Positions 35,161-44,198 of a stretch of DNA of 64,000 nucleotides are shown one piece after another. The first letter of the stretch is position 1. The number at the start of each line of letters is the position of its first letter. This stretch comes from Rhodocyclales bacterium (lineage in GTDB: Bacteria; Pseudomonadota; Gammaproteobacteria; Burkholderiales; Rhodocyclaceae), in contig JAQGMG010000024.1 in assembly GCA_028292485.1 (NCBI GenBank), forward strand, positions 1 to 64,000, in the 5' to 3' direction. Made by a program: the position numbers and the translations under genes. The notes below the pieces were generated by a model, which saw nothing but the letters and a program-made list of their open reading frames with translations, was not told where the DNA came from and did not search any database.

Positions 35161-36252
35161 TCAGCGCCGGCCCATCGGCATGCTGTGCATGAAGTCGTCG
35201 AAGCTCTTTTCCGCAACACGGAACCAAAGCAGTTCCTCATCGCGGAATTTCTTCCAGGGCTCGTATATCTTCTTCCACTTGGCATTTTTTGCCGAGTACT
35301 CGTTGTATAGCTCATCAGCCGACTTGCTTGCCGCCGTCATGATCTCCCTGGAGAACGGGCGCAACAACGTGCCGGCAGCCACCAGGCGGCGCAATGCGTT
35401 GACGTTTCTGACGTCATAGCGCGCCTGCATCTCAAGGTGCGCATAGGCGCATGCATCCTCGAGTATCTGCTGGTATTCCTTGGGCAACTCCTGGTACTTC
35501 TTCTGGTTCACATACAGGGAAAGCTGCGCGCTACCCTCCCAGAAGCCCGGGTAGTAGTAGTACTTCGCCACCTTGTTGAAACCGAGCTTTTCATCGTCAT
35601 ACGGCCCCACCCATTCGACTGCGTCGATGGTTCCTTTCTCAAGCGCCGGATAGATATCGCCGCCCGCTATCTGTTGCGGCACGACACCGAGTTTGGATAA
35701 CACCGGCCCACCGAGGCCACCGATGCGCATCTTCAAACCTTGCAGATCCTTGAGCGTCTTGATTTCCTTGCGATACCAGCCGCCCATCTGTGTGCCGGTG
35801 TTGCCGCACGGGATGTTGTAGATGTTGTAATCCTTGAAGAAGTCGCGCAGCAGATCCATGCCGCCGCCTTCCCACAGCCATGCCGATTGCTGACGGCTGT
35901 TGAGCCCGAACGGAATAGCCGCGTCGAACGCAAACGCCGGGTCCTTGCCGATGAAGTAGTAACCGGCCGTATGACAGCAATCCACCGTGCCATCCTTGAC
36001 CGCATCCAGAACACCGAGGCCCGGTACAAGTTCGCCGGCAGCGAAAATCTGGATATCGAACTTGCCACCGGTAGCGGCCTTGACGTGCTGGGACACAACT
36101 TCTGCCGCAGCGAAAATGGTGTCCAGGCTCTTCGGGAAACTCGACGCCAGGCGCCACTTGATGGTCGGAGCCGACTGCGCAATCGCCGGCGCTGCAACTG
36201 CGCCTGCAGCCAGCCCCGCACTGGCCTTCTTCAGAAACGAACGACGTTCCAC
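35161..36252 (-). CDS. dctP: TRAP transporter substrate-binding protein, DctP family
   Basis: A 363-residue periplasmic binding protein of the TRAP (DctP/TAXI-like) type. The twin-arginine signal peptide reads VERRSFLKKASAGLAAGA, so it is probably exported folded by Tat. Mature-domain landmarks are KWRLASSFPKSLDTIF, KMRIGGLGGPVLSKLG and ALEKGTIDAVEWVGPYDD; the last resembles the group binding mannonate or keto acids. GTG at 36252 is chosen because AGGAGG sits 8 bases before it. The membrane subunits DctQ and DctM are not in the window, so it is an orphan here. Confidence 0.9.
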   Translation of the reverse strand: MERRSFLKKASAGLAAGAVAAPAIAQSAPTIKWRLASSFPKSLDTIFAAAEVVSQHVKAATGGKFDIQIFAAGELVPGLGVLDAVKDGTVDCCHTAGYYFIGKDPAFAFDAAIPFGLNSRQQSAWLWEGGGMDLLRDFFKDYNIYNIPCGNTGTQMGGWYRKEIKTLKDLQGLKMRIGGLGGPVLSKLGVVPQQIAGGDIYPALEKGTIDAVEWVGPYDDEKLGFNKVAKYYYYPGFWEGSAQLSLYVNQKKYQELPKEYQQILEDACAYAHLEMQARYDVRNVNALRRLVAAGTLLRPFSREIMTAASKSADELYNEYSAKNAKWKKIYEPWKKFRDEELLWFRVAEKSFDDFMHSMPMGRR

Positions 36253-36371
36253 TTGAGCCCCTCCTGTAGTAAGTCTGTGTCCAGACAAGCAAAACGATTA
36301 TAGGAGTCTGGCGAGCCCTGAGCGTCAGGCATTACCCGACCACGTCGCAACCCGGCATGGCATTGGCCGTC

Positions 36372-37730
36372 CTACGCACCGGCGATGGTCATACCCTCGA
36401 TCAGCATGGACGGCGCCTGCTTGCCGCCACGCACGATGACGTCATTGCCCAGCGCAACGATGTTGTGGAACATGTCGCGCATATTGCCCGCGATGGTGAT
36501 CTCCTGGACTGGATACTGAATGACACCGTTCTCGATCCAGTAACCCGCAGCGCCGCGTGAATAGTCGCCCGTTACATAATTGACGCCCTGCCCCAGCAAC
36601 TCGGTTACCAGCAGACCACGCGATATGCCGCTGACAAGTTCGGCCAGACTCTGCTGGCCGGGTGCCAGGATCAGGTTGTGGCAGCCGCCTGCGTTGCCGG
36701 TCGTCTGCATGCCGAGTTTCCGCGCCGAATAACTGCCGAGGAAGTAACCCTGCAGCACGCCGTTCTTGACGACCTCGCGTGGCGCCGTAGCAACTCCTTC
36801 ATCGTCATACGGCGTACTTGCCTGCGCACCGGGAATGTGCGGATTTTCAGTAATGTTGATATGCGGAGCGAATATCTGCTTGCCGATCGAGTCGAGCAGG
36901 AAAGACGATTTGCGATACAGGCTGCCGCCGCTCGCGGCATTCACGAAACTGCCGAGCAGGCCGCACGCCAGGGGTGCCTCAAAGATCACCGGCACCGCAC
37001 AGGTCGCCACGCGGCGTGAGCCGAGGCGCGACAAAGCGCGGCGTGCCGCGTAATCGCCGATTTCCTCCGGGACGGCAAGTCGACTGGCATCGCGTCGCGA
37101 GCTGTACCAGTCATCGCGCTGCATGTCTTCGCCTTCACCGGCAATGACCGAACAGGATATGGAATGGCGCGACGTGGAGAACCCGTGCAGGAAGCCGTTG
37201 CTATTGCCCGAAATGAACTGCGACTCCTGGCGTGCGACGGAAGCCCCTTCGGAATTGCGGATTTCCGGACTCACGGCGAAAGCAGCAGCCTCGCAGCGGC
37301 GCGCCAGCTCAACAGCGCCTTCAATAGGCAAGGTCCAGGGGTGATAGAGCTGCAAGTCATCGGTGAAACTCGACGGGCCGTGCCACAGCAAGCTCTCGTC
37401 GGCAAGCCCGGCACAGTTGTCCTCGGCCGTGAAGCTGGCAATAGACAAAGCGGCATCGACTGCGGCACGAATGGCCGAGCGCGAAAAATCCGATGAACTG
37501 GCGTGGCCACGCCGCTGGCCCATATACACGGAGATGCCCAGGCCCTTGTCACGGTTGTACTCGATGGTCTCGATCTCGCCTCGTCGCACGGTTACCGAGT
37601 GCCCGAAGCCTTCCGACACATCGGTCTCGCACGCGGTTGCGCCGCGATGGCGCGCGTAATCGAGGACTTCCTGGGCAATTTCCTGCAACTGGTTGCGGGA
37701 ATAACTGAAACCATCTTTCTTGCGCGGCAT
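36372..37730 (-). CDS. pmbA: Metalloprotease-related protein PmbA (TldE)
   Basis: A 452-residue PmbA/TldE protein, the non-catalytic partner of the TldD metalloprotease, which trims modified peptides and unfolded proteins. Landmarks are TDVSEGFGHSVTVRRGEIETIEYNRDKG, RRGHASSSDFS and GLLVTELLGQGVNYVTGDYSRGAAGYWIENG near the C-terminus. It lies divergent to darP, the standard arrangement in proteobacteria. tldD is not in the window. Confidence 0.95.
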   Translation of the reverse strand: MPRKKDGFSYSRNQLQEIAQEVLDYARHRGATACETDVSEGFGHSVTVRRGEIETIEYNRDKGLGISVYMGQRRGHASSSDFSRSAIRAAVDAALSIASFTAEDNCAGLADESLLWHGPSSFTDDLQLYHPWTLPIEGAVELARRCEAAAFAVSPEIRNSEGASVARQESQFISGNSNGFLHGFSTSRHSISCSVIAGEGEDMQRDDWYSSRRDASRLAVPEEIGDYAARRALSRLGSRRVATCAVPVIFEAPLACGLLGSFVNAASGGSLYRKSSFLLDSIGKQIFAPHINITENPHIPGAQASTPYDDEGVATAPREVVKNGVLQGYFLGSYSARKLGMQTTGNAGGCHNLILAPGQQSLAELVSGISRGLLVTELLGQGVNYVTGDYSRGAAGYWIENGVIQYPVQEITIAGNMRDMFHNIVALGNDVIVRGGKQAPSMLIEGMTIAGA

Positions 37731-37796
37731 GCTTCGTGTCCGGGAGGCTGGTTCTGCGGGGCTATAATCTTAGCCTGTTAATGTAGATCGAGCGCT

Positions 37797-38357
37797 ATGC
37801 ACGAATCGGATCATCAAGAAGATTTAGGTCCCAGCAAGTCGCAAAAGAAGCGCGACATGCATGCGTTACAAGAACTTGGCGAAGAACTCGTCAAGCTCTC
37901 CAAGGAACGGCTGGCCAAGATCGATATCGCCGATAACCTGCGCGACGCAGTACGCGACGCCCAGCGCATGCCCGGCAGGAACGAAGCGCTGCGACGCCAG
38001 ATGCAATACATCGGCAAGCTCATGCGCGATGCCGATCCGGCTCCGATCCGCGCCGCGCTGGACGCCATCAACGGCGTCTCGCGTGCCGAGACAGCCCGCA
38101 TGCACCGGCTGGAGCGGTTGCGCGAACGCCTGATCGAAGACGAACATGTCATCGGCGAAATCGCCACACAATATCCAGGCGCCGATCTGCAGCATCTGCG
38201 TCAGATGCGCCGCAACGCCATCCGCGAAAAAGAACTGAACCGCCCGCCACGCGCTTTCCGCGAAATCTATCAGGCTTTGCGTGAGCTCGATCTCGGCGGC
38301 GGCCGCCGTCTCAATGATGACGATGTCGAGCTGGGTGAGGAAGTCGGGGATGAGTGA
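37797..38357 (+). CDS. darP: Ribosome biogenesis factor DarP (YjgA)
   Basis: A 186-residue, highly charged helical protein of the YjgA/DarP family, which binds the 50S subunit late in assembly near the peptidyl transferase centre. Typical features are GPSKSQKKRDMHALQELGEELV at the start, the basic middle (RRQMQYIGKLMRD) and RQMRRNAIREKELNRPPRAFREIYQAL at the end. It is divergent from pmbA, and its stop overlaps the mog start. Confidence 0.94.
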   Translation: MHESDHQEDLGPSKSQKKRDMHALQELGEELVKLSKERLAKIDIADNLRDAVRDAQRMPGRNEALRRQMQYIGKLMRDADPAPIRAALDAINGVSRAETARMHRLERLRERLIEDEHVIGEIATQYPGADLQHLRQMRRNAIREKELNRPPRAFREIYQALRELDLGGGRRLNDDDVELGEEVGDE

Positions 38358-38967
38358 AGGGCCGGTCGCCGCCAGCGTCGACAATCCTTTTGTCATTGGC
38401 CTGGTCTCGATCAGCGATCGTGCCGCGAGCGGCGCCTATGAGGATAAAGGCCTCCCGGCCTTGCTGGAGTGGTTTGGCATGGCACTCGCATCACCTTGGC
38501 GAGCCGAGCAACGTCTCATCCCTGACGAAAGCAGCCACATCGAACAAACGCTCATCGAGCTCGCCGATCAGGCCGGCTGCCATCTCATTGTCACCACAGG
38601 TGGCACAGGCCCGGCACTGCGCGATGTCACGCCCGAAGCCACGCGGGCCGTAGGCGAGCGCGAGATGCCAGGCTTCGGTGAGGAGATGCGCCGTATCTCG
38701 CGGCACTTCGTGCCAACGGCAATCCTGTCGCGACAAACCGCTGTCATACGCGGTCACAGCCTCATCATCAATTTGCCGGGCCAACCGAAAGCCATTCGCG
38801 AAACGCTCGAAGGCCTACGGCATGCCGATGGCAAACTCGAAGTCGAAGGCATCTTTGCGGCGGTTCCTTATTGCATCGATCTGATCGGGGGACCGTACGT
38901 GGAAACCCGACCCGATATCTGCCGCGCCTTTCGTCCGAAAAGTGCACCAAAGCCGGCACAAACATGA
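38350..38967 (+). CDS. mog: Molybdopterin adenylyltransferase
   Basis: A 205-residue MoaB/Mog protein that adenylylates molybdopterin before molybdenum insertion. Visible motifs are GLVSISDRAASGAYEDKGLP, the signature LIVTTGGTGPALRDVTPEAT and LPGQPKAIRETL. The ATG lies 8 bases before the end of darP, with GAGGAA upstream, so the two are translationally coupled. The last 20 residues are beyond the conserved domain. Confidence 0.94.
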   Translation: MSEGPVAASVDNPFVIGLVSISDRAASGAYEDKGLPALLEWFGMALASPWRAEQRLIPDESSHIEQTLIELADQAGCHLIVTTGGTGPALRDVTPEATRAVGEREMPGFGEEMRRISRHFVPTAILSRQTAVIRGHSLIINLPGQPKAIRETLEGLRHADGKLEVEGIFAAVPYCIDLIGGPYVETRPDICRAFRPKSAPKPAQT

Positions 38968-39183
38968 CCGTTCATCACATTTTACTAAAGCATGCAAATA
39001 CCTCTTGCCAATTCGAAAACTTGAGGCCATTATCACGGGTACGATTTTCAAGCAGTGTCGCAGTGTGTCTTGCTTAGCGCCTAGCAGGTTTACCTCAACG
39101 GGTGTTCTGGTTTGCCATCCCTCCTCTTGACTGTCGTAACCGGGCGTTTGCCCTTTTTTGCAATATTTTTAGGACACATCAAC
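38968..39183 (+). promoter_or_regulatory. Promoter and long 5' leader of the cold-shock gene
   Basis: A 216-base AT-rich gap before the cold-shock gene. Cold-shock messages usually carry a structured leader of 100-160 bases that acts as a temperature sensor; the length fits, though I cannot identify a cold-box sequence. The ribosome binding site is AGGA in TAGGACACATCAACATGG. Confidence 0.5.
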
Positions 39184-39390
39184 ATGGCAACTGGTACCGT
39201 CAAGTGGTTCAACGACTCCAAGGGTTTCGGCTTTATTACTCCTGATGGCGGCGGCGAAGACCTCTTCGCTCATTTCTCCGCGATTCAGAACCAAGGCTTC
39301 AAGACCCTGGCCGAGAACCAACGCGTATCGTTCGATATCACTCAAGGCCCTAAGGGCAAGCAAGCTTCCAACATCCGTCCTGCGGAGTAA
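39184..39390 (+). CDS. Cold-shock protein (CspA family)
   Basis: A 68-residue OB-fold protein with both RNA-binding motifs, KGFGFI and DLFAHF, and the usual [19 protein letters not shown] opening. It binds single-stranded RNA and DNA and melts RNA structure. It is transcribed alone between a long leader and a strong terminator. The paralogue letter (A, C, E) cannot be fixed. Confidence 0.97.
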   Translation: MATGTVKWFNDSKGFGFITPDGGGEDLFAHFSAIQNQGFKTLAENQRVSFDITQGPKGKQASNIRPAE

Positions 39391-39412
39391 GTTGGCTTCA
39401 GATATCTGTACG

Positions 39413-39439
39413 AAAAGCCCGGCGCGCCGGGCTTTTTTT
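39413..39439 (+). terminator. Rho-independent terminator of the cold-shock gene
   Basis: AAAGCCCGGC-GCGCCGGGCTTT is a strong GC hairpin followed by a run of T, starting 23 bases after the stop codon. Confidence 0.93.
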
Positions 39440-39570
39440 GTGCCGCCCCGGTTTTGCGCAATCGTGACATTCACTTGTCATGAAAAGCCAGGGATCCGGG
39501 CGGCGCATTTTCTCGTACATTGATCAACGCACATCACCCATCTTTTCAACAACACAGGAAATCAGCCTCA

Positions 39571-39837
39571 ATGGCAAAAGAAGAATTACTGGAAATCGAA
39601 GGCGTTATTGATGAAGTACTGCCCGATACGCGTTTTCGCGTAACGCTGGAAAACGGCGTCGTCGTTATTGCTTATGCCGCCGGCAAGATGCGCAAGCACC
39701 ACATCCGCATGATTGCAGGCGATAAGGTCAGCCTGGAAATGTCGCCCTACGACCTGACCAAGGCGCGCATTACGTTCCGCCACAAGACCACCAACGGTCC
39801 GGCTCCGGCACCGCGTCAGAACACTTACAGACGCTAA
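39571..39837 (+). CDS. infA: Translation initiation factor IF-1
   Basis: An 88-residue S1/OB-fold protein with the IF-1 core ([51 protein letters not shown]). It occupies the ribosomal A site during initiation. The C-terminal tail (about 15 residues rich in Pro/Arg) is longer than in E. coli IF-1 and typical of the second infA paralogue of betaproteobacteria, which often lies near a cold-shock gene. AGGAAA precedes the ATG. Confidence 0.95.
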   Translation: MAKEELLEIEGVIDEVLPDTRFRVTLENGVVVIAYAAGKMRKHHIRMIAGDKVSLEMSPYDLTKARITFRHKTTNGPAPAPRQNTYRR

Positions 39838-40015
39838 GCGCTGAGCGTTTGCCCCGATACGGGCGACATGAGGCATCCAGCCTCATGGCAATTCCAAGTC
39901 AAGCCATGCGGTTGGGCAAGAACTTCGGTAGTTCAGTACCGCGGTGCGGCAGCCGTTGCCCTGAACACTCCTGAGCGCAGAAGTCGGCACAGGCTGGCTT
40001 GATCTGGGAATAGCA

Positions 40016-41101
40016 TCAGATGCCTCCGCCCAGATCGAAGGTCTGATCATCCAGCAGCGAATTCCCCTGGAAAACGCGCACGTTTCGCGGGCGCAGCCAT
40101 ACCGTGTCGCCGCTCGCGATGGCGAGCTCTGCATGACGCTCGCGCGTCAACTCGATCTCGAATATCTCGTGCTGATGCTCGACCTCAACGCGCACCAGCG
40201 GACCAATCGCCTGGATGTGCAACACGCGCCCTGACAGCGCGTGATCAGCCGCATTTCTTAATATCTCTATGTCATGCGGGCGCACGAAGGCAAGCGTGTC
40301 AGAACGACTTGCCGCCGTCTCCGTATTTTCTGCGCGATCGACTTCTGCCCAGGCACCGCGCAAGCGTGTGTGAAACACGTTCACGTTGCCGAGGAAGCGA
40401 TACACGAAGGGTGACGCTGGCGCAGTGTAAACCTCGTCGGGCGTACCAACCTGCTCGACGTGGCCCTTGTTCATCACGACCACACGGTCCGCCACTTCGA
40501 GTGCTTCTTCCTGATCGTGCGTCACGAAGACCGATGCAATATGCATTTCGTCGTGCAGGCGTCGCAACCAGCGACGCAGTTCCTTGCGAACCTGCGTGTC
40601 GAGAGCGCCGAAAGGCTCATCGAGCAGCAGCACCTTGGGTTCAACGGCCAATGCGCGCGCAAGCGCAATGCGCTGCCGCTGGCCGCCCGATAGCTGCGAA
40701 GGATAGCGTTCGGCAAGCCAGTCGAGCTGCACCAGCTTGAGCATATCCATGACGCGCTTGCGGATCTGCGCTTCACCGGGCCTTTCATTGCGTGGCTTCA
40801 CGCGCAGGCCAAAGGCAACGTTTTCAAACACACTCATGTGTCGAAACAATGCGTAATGCTGAAACACAAAGCCAACCTTGCGCTCGCGCGTATGCACGTG
40901 TGTCGTGGGCTCGCCAGCGAAGAGTATCTGCCCTTCGTCTACGCCTTCCATGCCCGCGATAATGCGCAACAGCGTTGTCTTGCCGCAGCCCGATGGGCCG
41001 AGCAGCGCTACCAGTTCGCCGGTCGGGATATCGAGCGAAACGTTATCCAGCGCGACGAAGTTACCAAAGCGTTTGGTGATATTGCGGATCTCGATGCTCA
41101 T
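40016..41101 (-). CDS. cysA: Sulfate/thiosulfate ABC transporter ATP-binding protein
   Basis: A 361-residue ATPase with Walker [11 protein letters not shown]-loop FVFQHYALF, signature [16 protein letters not shown], Walker [13 protein letters not shown] and the H-loop in [17 protein letters not shown]-like domain fills the C-terminal third, as in CysA/MalK types. Its ATG overlaps the cysW stop (ATGA). It powers the CysTW permease fed by the Sbp protein encoded upstream. It is the last gene of the operon. Confidence 0.95.
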   Translation of the reverse strand: MSIEIRNITKRFGNFVALDNVSLDIPTGELVALLGPSGCGKTTLLRIIAGMEGVDEGQILFAGEPTTHVHTRERKVGFVFQHYALFRHMSVFENVAFGLRVKPRNERPGEAQIRKRVMDMLKLVQLDWLAERYPSQLSGGQRQRIALARALAVEPKVLLLDEPFGALDTQVRKELRRWLRRLHDEMHIASVFVTHDQEEALEVADRVVVMNKGHVEQVGTPDEVYTAPASPFVYRFLGNVNVFHTRLRGAWAEVDRAENTETAASRSDTLAFVRPHDIEILRNAADHALSGRVLHIQAIGPLVRVEVEHQHEIFEIELTRERHAELAIASGDTVWLRPRNVRVFQGNSLLDDQTFDLGGGI

Positions 41102-41976
41102 GCTGACGTGCTCTCCATGGGCAGTGCCGCGTCGAGCATCGCCGTTTCCTTGTTCATGCGCCACTCCACGACCGTCTTCGCCACCAGTGTTACCAGAGCC
41201 AGCAGGGCCAGCACGGAAGCGGCTGCGAATGCACCGACCGAGTTGTATTCGTTGTAGAGAATTTCCACGTGCAGCGGCAGCGTATTGGTCTCGCCACGGA
41301 TATGCCCGCTGACTACGCTGACTGCGCCGAATTCACCCATGGCGCGCGCATTGGCCAGGATAACGCCGTAGAGCAAACCCCACTTGATGTTAGGCAGGGT
41401 GACGCGCCAGAGCATCTGCAGACCGGTCGCACCAAGCGAGACAGCCGCCTCCTCTTCGTCCTTACCTTGCGATTGCATCAGCGGAATGAGTTCGCGCGCG
41501 ATGTACGGCAAGGTGATGAACAGGGTCGCGATGATCATGCCCGGCATGGCGAAAATGATCTTGATGTCGTGTGCCTGTAACCATGGGCCGAGCCAGCCAT
41601 TGCGTCCGAAGATGAGGATGAACAGCAGACCTGCGACGACGGGGCTCACGGCGAAAGGCAGGTCGATGAATGTCAGCAGCAGGCTCTTGCCGCGAAACTC
41701 GAAACGCGCAACTGCCCACGCCGCAGCCAGACCAAAGAAGATGTTGAATGGCAGCACGACGACAGCGATCAATACCGTCAGCATGATGGCATGTCGCGTA
41801 TCGGGCTCCACCAGTGCCGTCCAGTACGGGCCGAGGCCTTGCCTGAACGCCTCGGCAAATACGGCCAGCAGCGGCAAGCCGAGAAACAGGAACATGAACG
41901 CCAGGGCCAGCGCGGTCAGTGTGTAACGCACCGCGAGGGATTCGCCACTGACGCGGGCATGGACAGAACTGCTCAT
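41098..41976 (-). CDS. cysW: Sulfate ABC transporter permease CysW
   Basis: A 292-residue inner-membrane permease with about six transmembrane helices and the EAA loop ([31 protein letters not shown]) that contacts CysA. The sequence [35 protein letters not shown] is characteristic of CysW. It overlaps cysT upstream and cysA downstream by 4 bases each, so expression is tightly coupled. Confidence 0.95.
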   Translation of the reverse strand: MSSSVHARVSGESLAVRYTLTALALAFMFLFLGLPLLAVFAEAFRQGLGPYWTALVEPDTRHAIMLTVLIAVVVLPFNIFFGLAAAWAVARFEFRGKSLLLTFIDLPFAVSPVVAGLLFILIFGRNGWLGPWLQAHDIKIIFAMPGMIIATLFITLPYIARELIPLMQSQGKDEEEAAVSLGATGLQMLWRVTLPNIKWGLLYGVILANARAMGEFGAVSVVSGHIRGETNTLPLHVEILYNEYNSVGAFAAASVLALLALVTLVAKTVVEWRMNKETAMLDAALPMESTSA

Positions 41977-42848
41977 GCAGCCTCTCCCACCAAGGGCTCC
42001 GCCGCCTCATCGCGGTTTGCGATATGCCGGTTGGCTGCCCACCACTGCAAGGTGTTGATGGCCAGCAGCAGTACGAACGAAATTACCAGCATGACTACCG
42101 CCAGCACGGTCGCGCCGGCCACGTCGTACTGCTCGAGCTTGCCGATGATCAGCAGCGGCGTTATTTCAGACACCATCGGCATATTGCCGGCAATGAAAAC
42201 TACCGAACCATATTCGCCCACGGCGCGCGAGAAGGCCAGCGTGAAGCCTGTCAGCAAAGCGGGAAACAGCGCTGGAAAGAGAACACGTACAAAGGTTTGC
42301 AGACGCGTCGCGCCGAGCGTCGCGGCGGCCTCCTCCACTTCGGATTCGATGTCTTCGATCACCGGCTGCACGGTGCGCACGACAAAGGGAATACCGATGA
42401 AGATCAGCGCGACGACGATACCTGCAGGGGTGAAGGCGACCTTGAAGCCCAACGCGCCTTCGAGCCAGCTGCCGATCCAGCCGGTATTGGCATACAAGGT
42501 GGTCAGCGTGATGCCTGCAACCGCGGTCGGCAAGGCAAATGGCAGATCGACCGCCGCATCGATGAAGCGCTTGCCGAAAAAGTCATAGCGCACCAGCACC
42601 CATGCCACGATGAGACCGAAAACGGCGTTAATGAGCGCGGCAAGCAACGAACAGCCAAAGGTGATGCGGTACGCAGCCAGTGCCCGGTCACTCGTTGCAA
42701 TGTGCCAGAAATCGGCCCACGACAGGCTCATGCTGCGCGCGATCAGGCCGCCCAGCGGGATCAGCACGAGCAGCGAGAGATAGACCAGGGCGTAGCCCAG
42801 CGACAGACCGAAACCAGGCAAGACGCGATGTGGAGAAGAACGATTCAT
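41973..42848 (-). CDS. cysT: Sulfate ABC transporter permease CysT (CysU)
   Basis: A 291-residue permease, partner of CysW. It shows LPGFGLSLGYALVYLSLLVLIPL at the start, the DLPFALPTAVAGITLTTLYA block, an EAA loop (EEAAATLGATRLQTFVRVLFP) and SRAVGEYGSVVFIAGNMP. It comes after sbp, separated by a hairpin that probably terminates part of the transcripts. Confidence 0.95.
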   Translation of the reverse strand: MNRSSPHRVLPGFGLSLGYALVYLSLLVLIPLGGLIARSMSLSWADFWHIATSDRALAAYRITFGCSLLAALINAVFGLIVAWVLVRYDFFGKRFIDAAVDLPFALPTAVAGITLTTLYANTGWIGSWLEGALGFKVAFTPAGIVVALIFIGIPFVVRTVQPVIEDIESEVEEAAATLGATRLQTFVRVLFPALFPALLTGFTLAFSRAVGEYGSVVFIAGNMPMVSEITPLLIIGKLEQYDVAGATVLAVVMLVISFVLLLAINTLQWWAANRHIANRDEAAEPLVGEAA

Positions 42849-42853
42849 GTCTG

Positions 42854-42896
42854 CAAAAAAAGAAAGCGGGCTACCCGGACGACTCCGGGGCCCGCT
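42854..42896 (-). terminator. Probable partial terminator between sbp and cysT
   Basis: On the minus strand AGCGGGC...GCCCGCT with an inner CCCGGA/TCCGGG stem is followed by TTTCTTTTTTT, six bases before the cysT ATG. The position inside the operon suggests an attenuating terminator, so that the binding protein is made in excess over the permease. Confidence 0.8.
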
Positions 42897-42922
42897 GCAT
42901 TATGCACGTCTGCGGTGCCTTG

Positions 42923-43939
42923 CTACTTGGCCTGGTATATCTGGTCGAAGCTGCCGCCGTCCTTGAAGTGAGCGGCCGTGGCCTTCTCCCAACCACCAAA
43001 AGTATCGGCGACAGTGAAGGTCTTGATCGCCGGGAACTGTGCCGCGTACTTCTTCATGATGTCAGCGTCATTCGGGCGAATGTAGTTCTGCGCCGCGTTT
43101 TCCTGGCCTTCTTTCGACCACAGGTATTCCAGATAGGCTTGGGCCTGTTTGCGCGTGCCGTGCTTGTCGACGTTTTTCTCGACAATCGCCACCGGCAATT
43201 CGGTCAGGATCGACTGGCTCGGATATACAACTTCAAAGCCGCCGCGGCCGAACTCCTTGGCAATCAATTCCGCTTCGCACTCGAACGTCAGCAGCACGTC
43301 ACCCTGCCCGCGCTGCATGAAGGTGGTCGTCGCATCGCGCCCGCCGGAAGCGAACAGCGGCGCGTTCTTTAGCATCTGGCCGACGAATGTCGCGGCTGTC
43401 TTGTCGTTGCCGCCAGGCTGCTTGAGCGCCCAACCCCAGGCAGCGAGGTACGAGTAGCGGCCATTGCCGGTATTTTTGGGGTGAGGAATGATCACCGAAA
43501 CGCCGGTCCTGGCAAGATCGCTCCAATCCTTCAGCGCCTTGGGATTGCCCTTGCGCACGATAAACACCATAGTCGAACTGTAGGGCGCGGCATCGTTAGG
43601 GAATTTTTTGGCCCAGTCTGGCGCAACAAGGCCCTTGGTGACGAGGAAGTTGATATCCGTGGCCTGGTTCATGGTGACGACATCCGCTTCGAGACCATCG
43701 GCGACCGCACGTACCTGCCCTGTCGAACCTGCGTGCGATTGCTTGATCTCCAGCGTTTCGCCGGTCCTGGCTTTCCACGCGGCGATGAATTTCGGGTTGT
43801 AATCCTTGAACACATCGCGCGCCACATCGTAGGAAACATTGAGGAGGCTGTTCTGCGCCTGCGAGATGGCTGGCGAGATAGCCGACATCGCGCCAAGCGC
43901 CACTACGGCAAGCAAGCGCTGCATTGAACGAATTTTCAT
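42923..43939 (-). CDS. sbp: Sulfate-binding periplasmic protein
   Basis: A 338-residue binding protein with a Sec signal peptide (cleavage after AISQA, about residue 26). Family features are LLNVSYDVARDVFKDYNPKF, the sulfate-site region KQSHAGSTGQVRAVADGLEADVVTMNQATD, IPHPKNTGNGRYSYLAAWGWAL and GQGDVLLTFECEA. It delivers sulfate or thiosulfate to CysTWA. ATG at 43939 has GGAG upstream; a longer frame runs back through a palindromic element and is not believable. Confidence 0.95.
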   Translation of the reverse strand: MKIRSMQRLLAVVALGAMSAISPAISQAQNSLLNVSYDVARDVFKDYNPKFIAAWKARTGETLEIKQSHAGSTGQVRAVADGLEADVVTMNQATDINFLVTKGLVAPDWAKKFPNDAAPYSSTMVFIVRKGNPKALKDWSDLARTGVSVIIPHPKNTGNGRYSYLAAWGWALKQPGGNDKTAATFVGQMLKNAPLFASGGRDATTTFMQRGQGDVLLTFECEAELIAKEFGRGGFEVVYPSQSILTELPVAIVEKNVDKHGTRKQAQAYLEYLWSKEGQENAAQNYIRPNDADIMKKYAAQFPAIKTFTVADTFGGWEKATAAHFKDGGSFDQIYQAK

Positions 43940-44032
43940 TGATGACACTCCTGATAAGGAGCTGCGATTATTCCAGTCATGCCGTCCCGGCTCAATCGCT
44001 ATTGAAGACACGCTTATCTCGATTTTGAATAA

Positions 44033-44154
44033 GAAACCGTAACAAGATGGGCTGCACACGCAGCTGGCGTTGTTGGCTCGCTCGCCGTGCCTGAGCACTG
44101 CTCTGGGCGAGCCGCCTAGCCAGCCACGTGCTCGCTCCATCTTGTAACGGCTTC
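44033..44154 (-). repeat. 122-bp palindromic element, copy 2
   Basis: It has the same length as the element at 26123-26244 but is inverted. Terminal repeats are GAAACCGTAACAAGATGG (44033-44050) and CCATCTTGTAACGGCTTC (44137-44154), imperfect by two bases. The core and the flanking CCTTG/TTA bases match copy 1. It lies in the intergenic space between divergent sbp and glk, so it is beside the promoters of both. The conserved 37-codon frame is again present, on the minus strand. Confidence 0.85.
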
Positions 44155-44198
44155 CAAGGCCGAGTCGAACAGCAAACGAAACAATGGAGATACATGTC

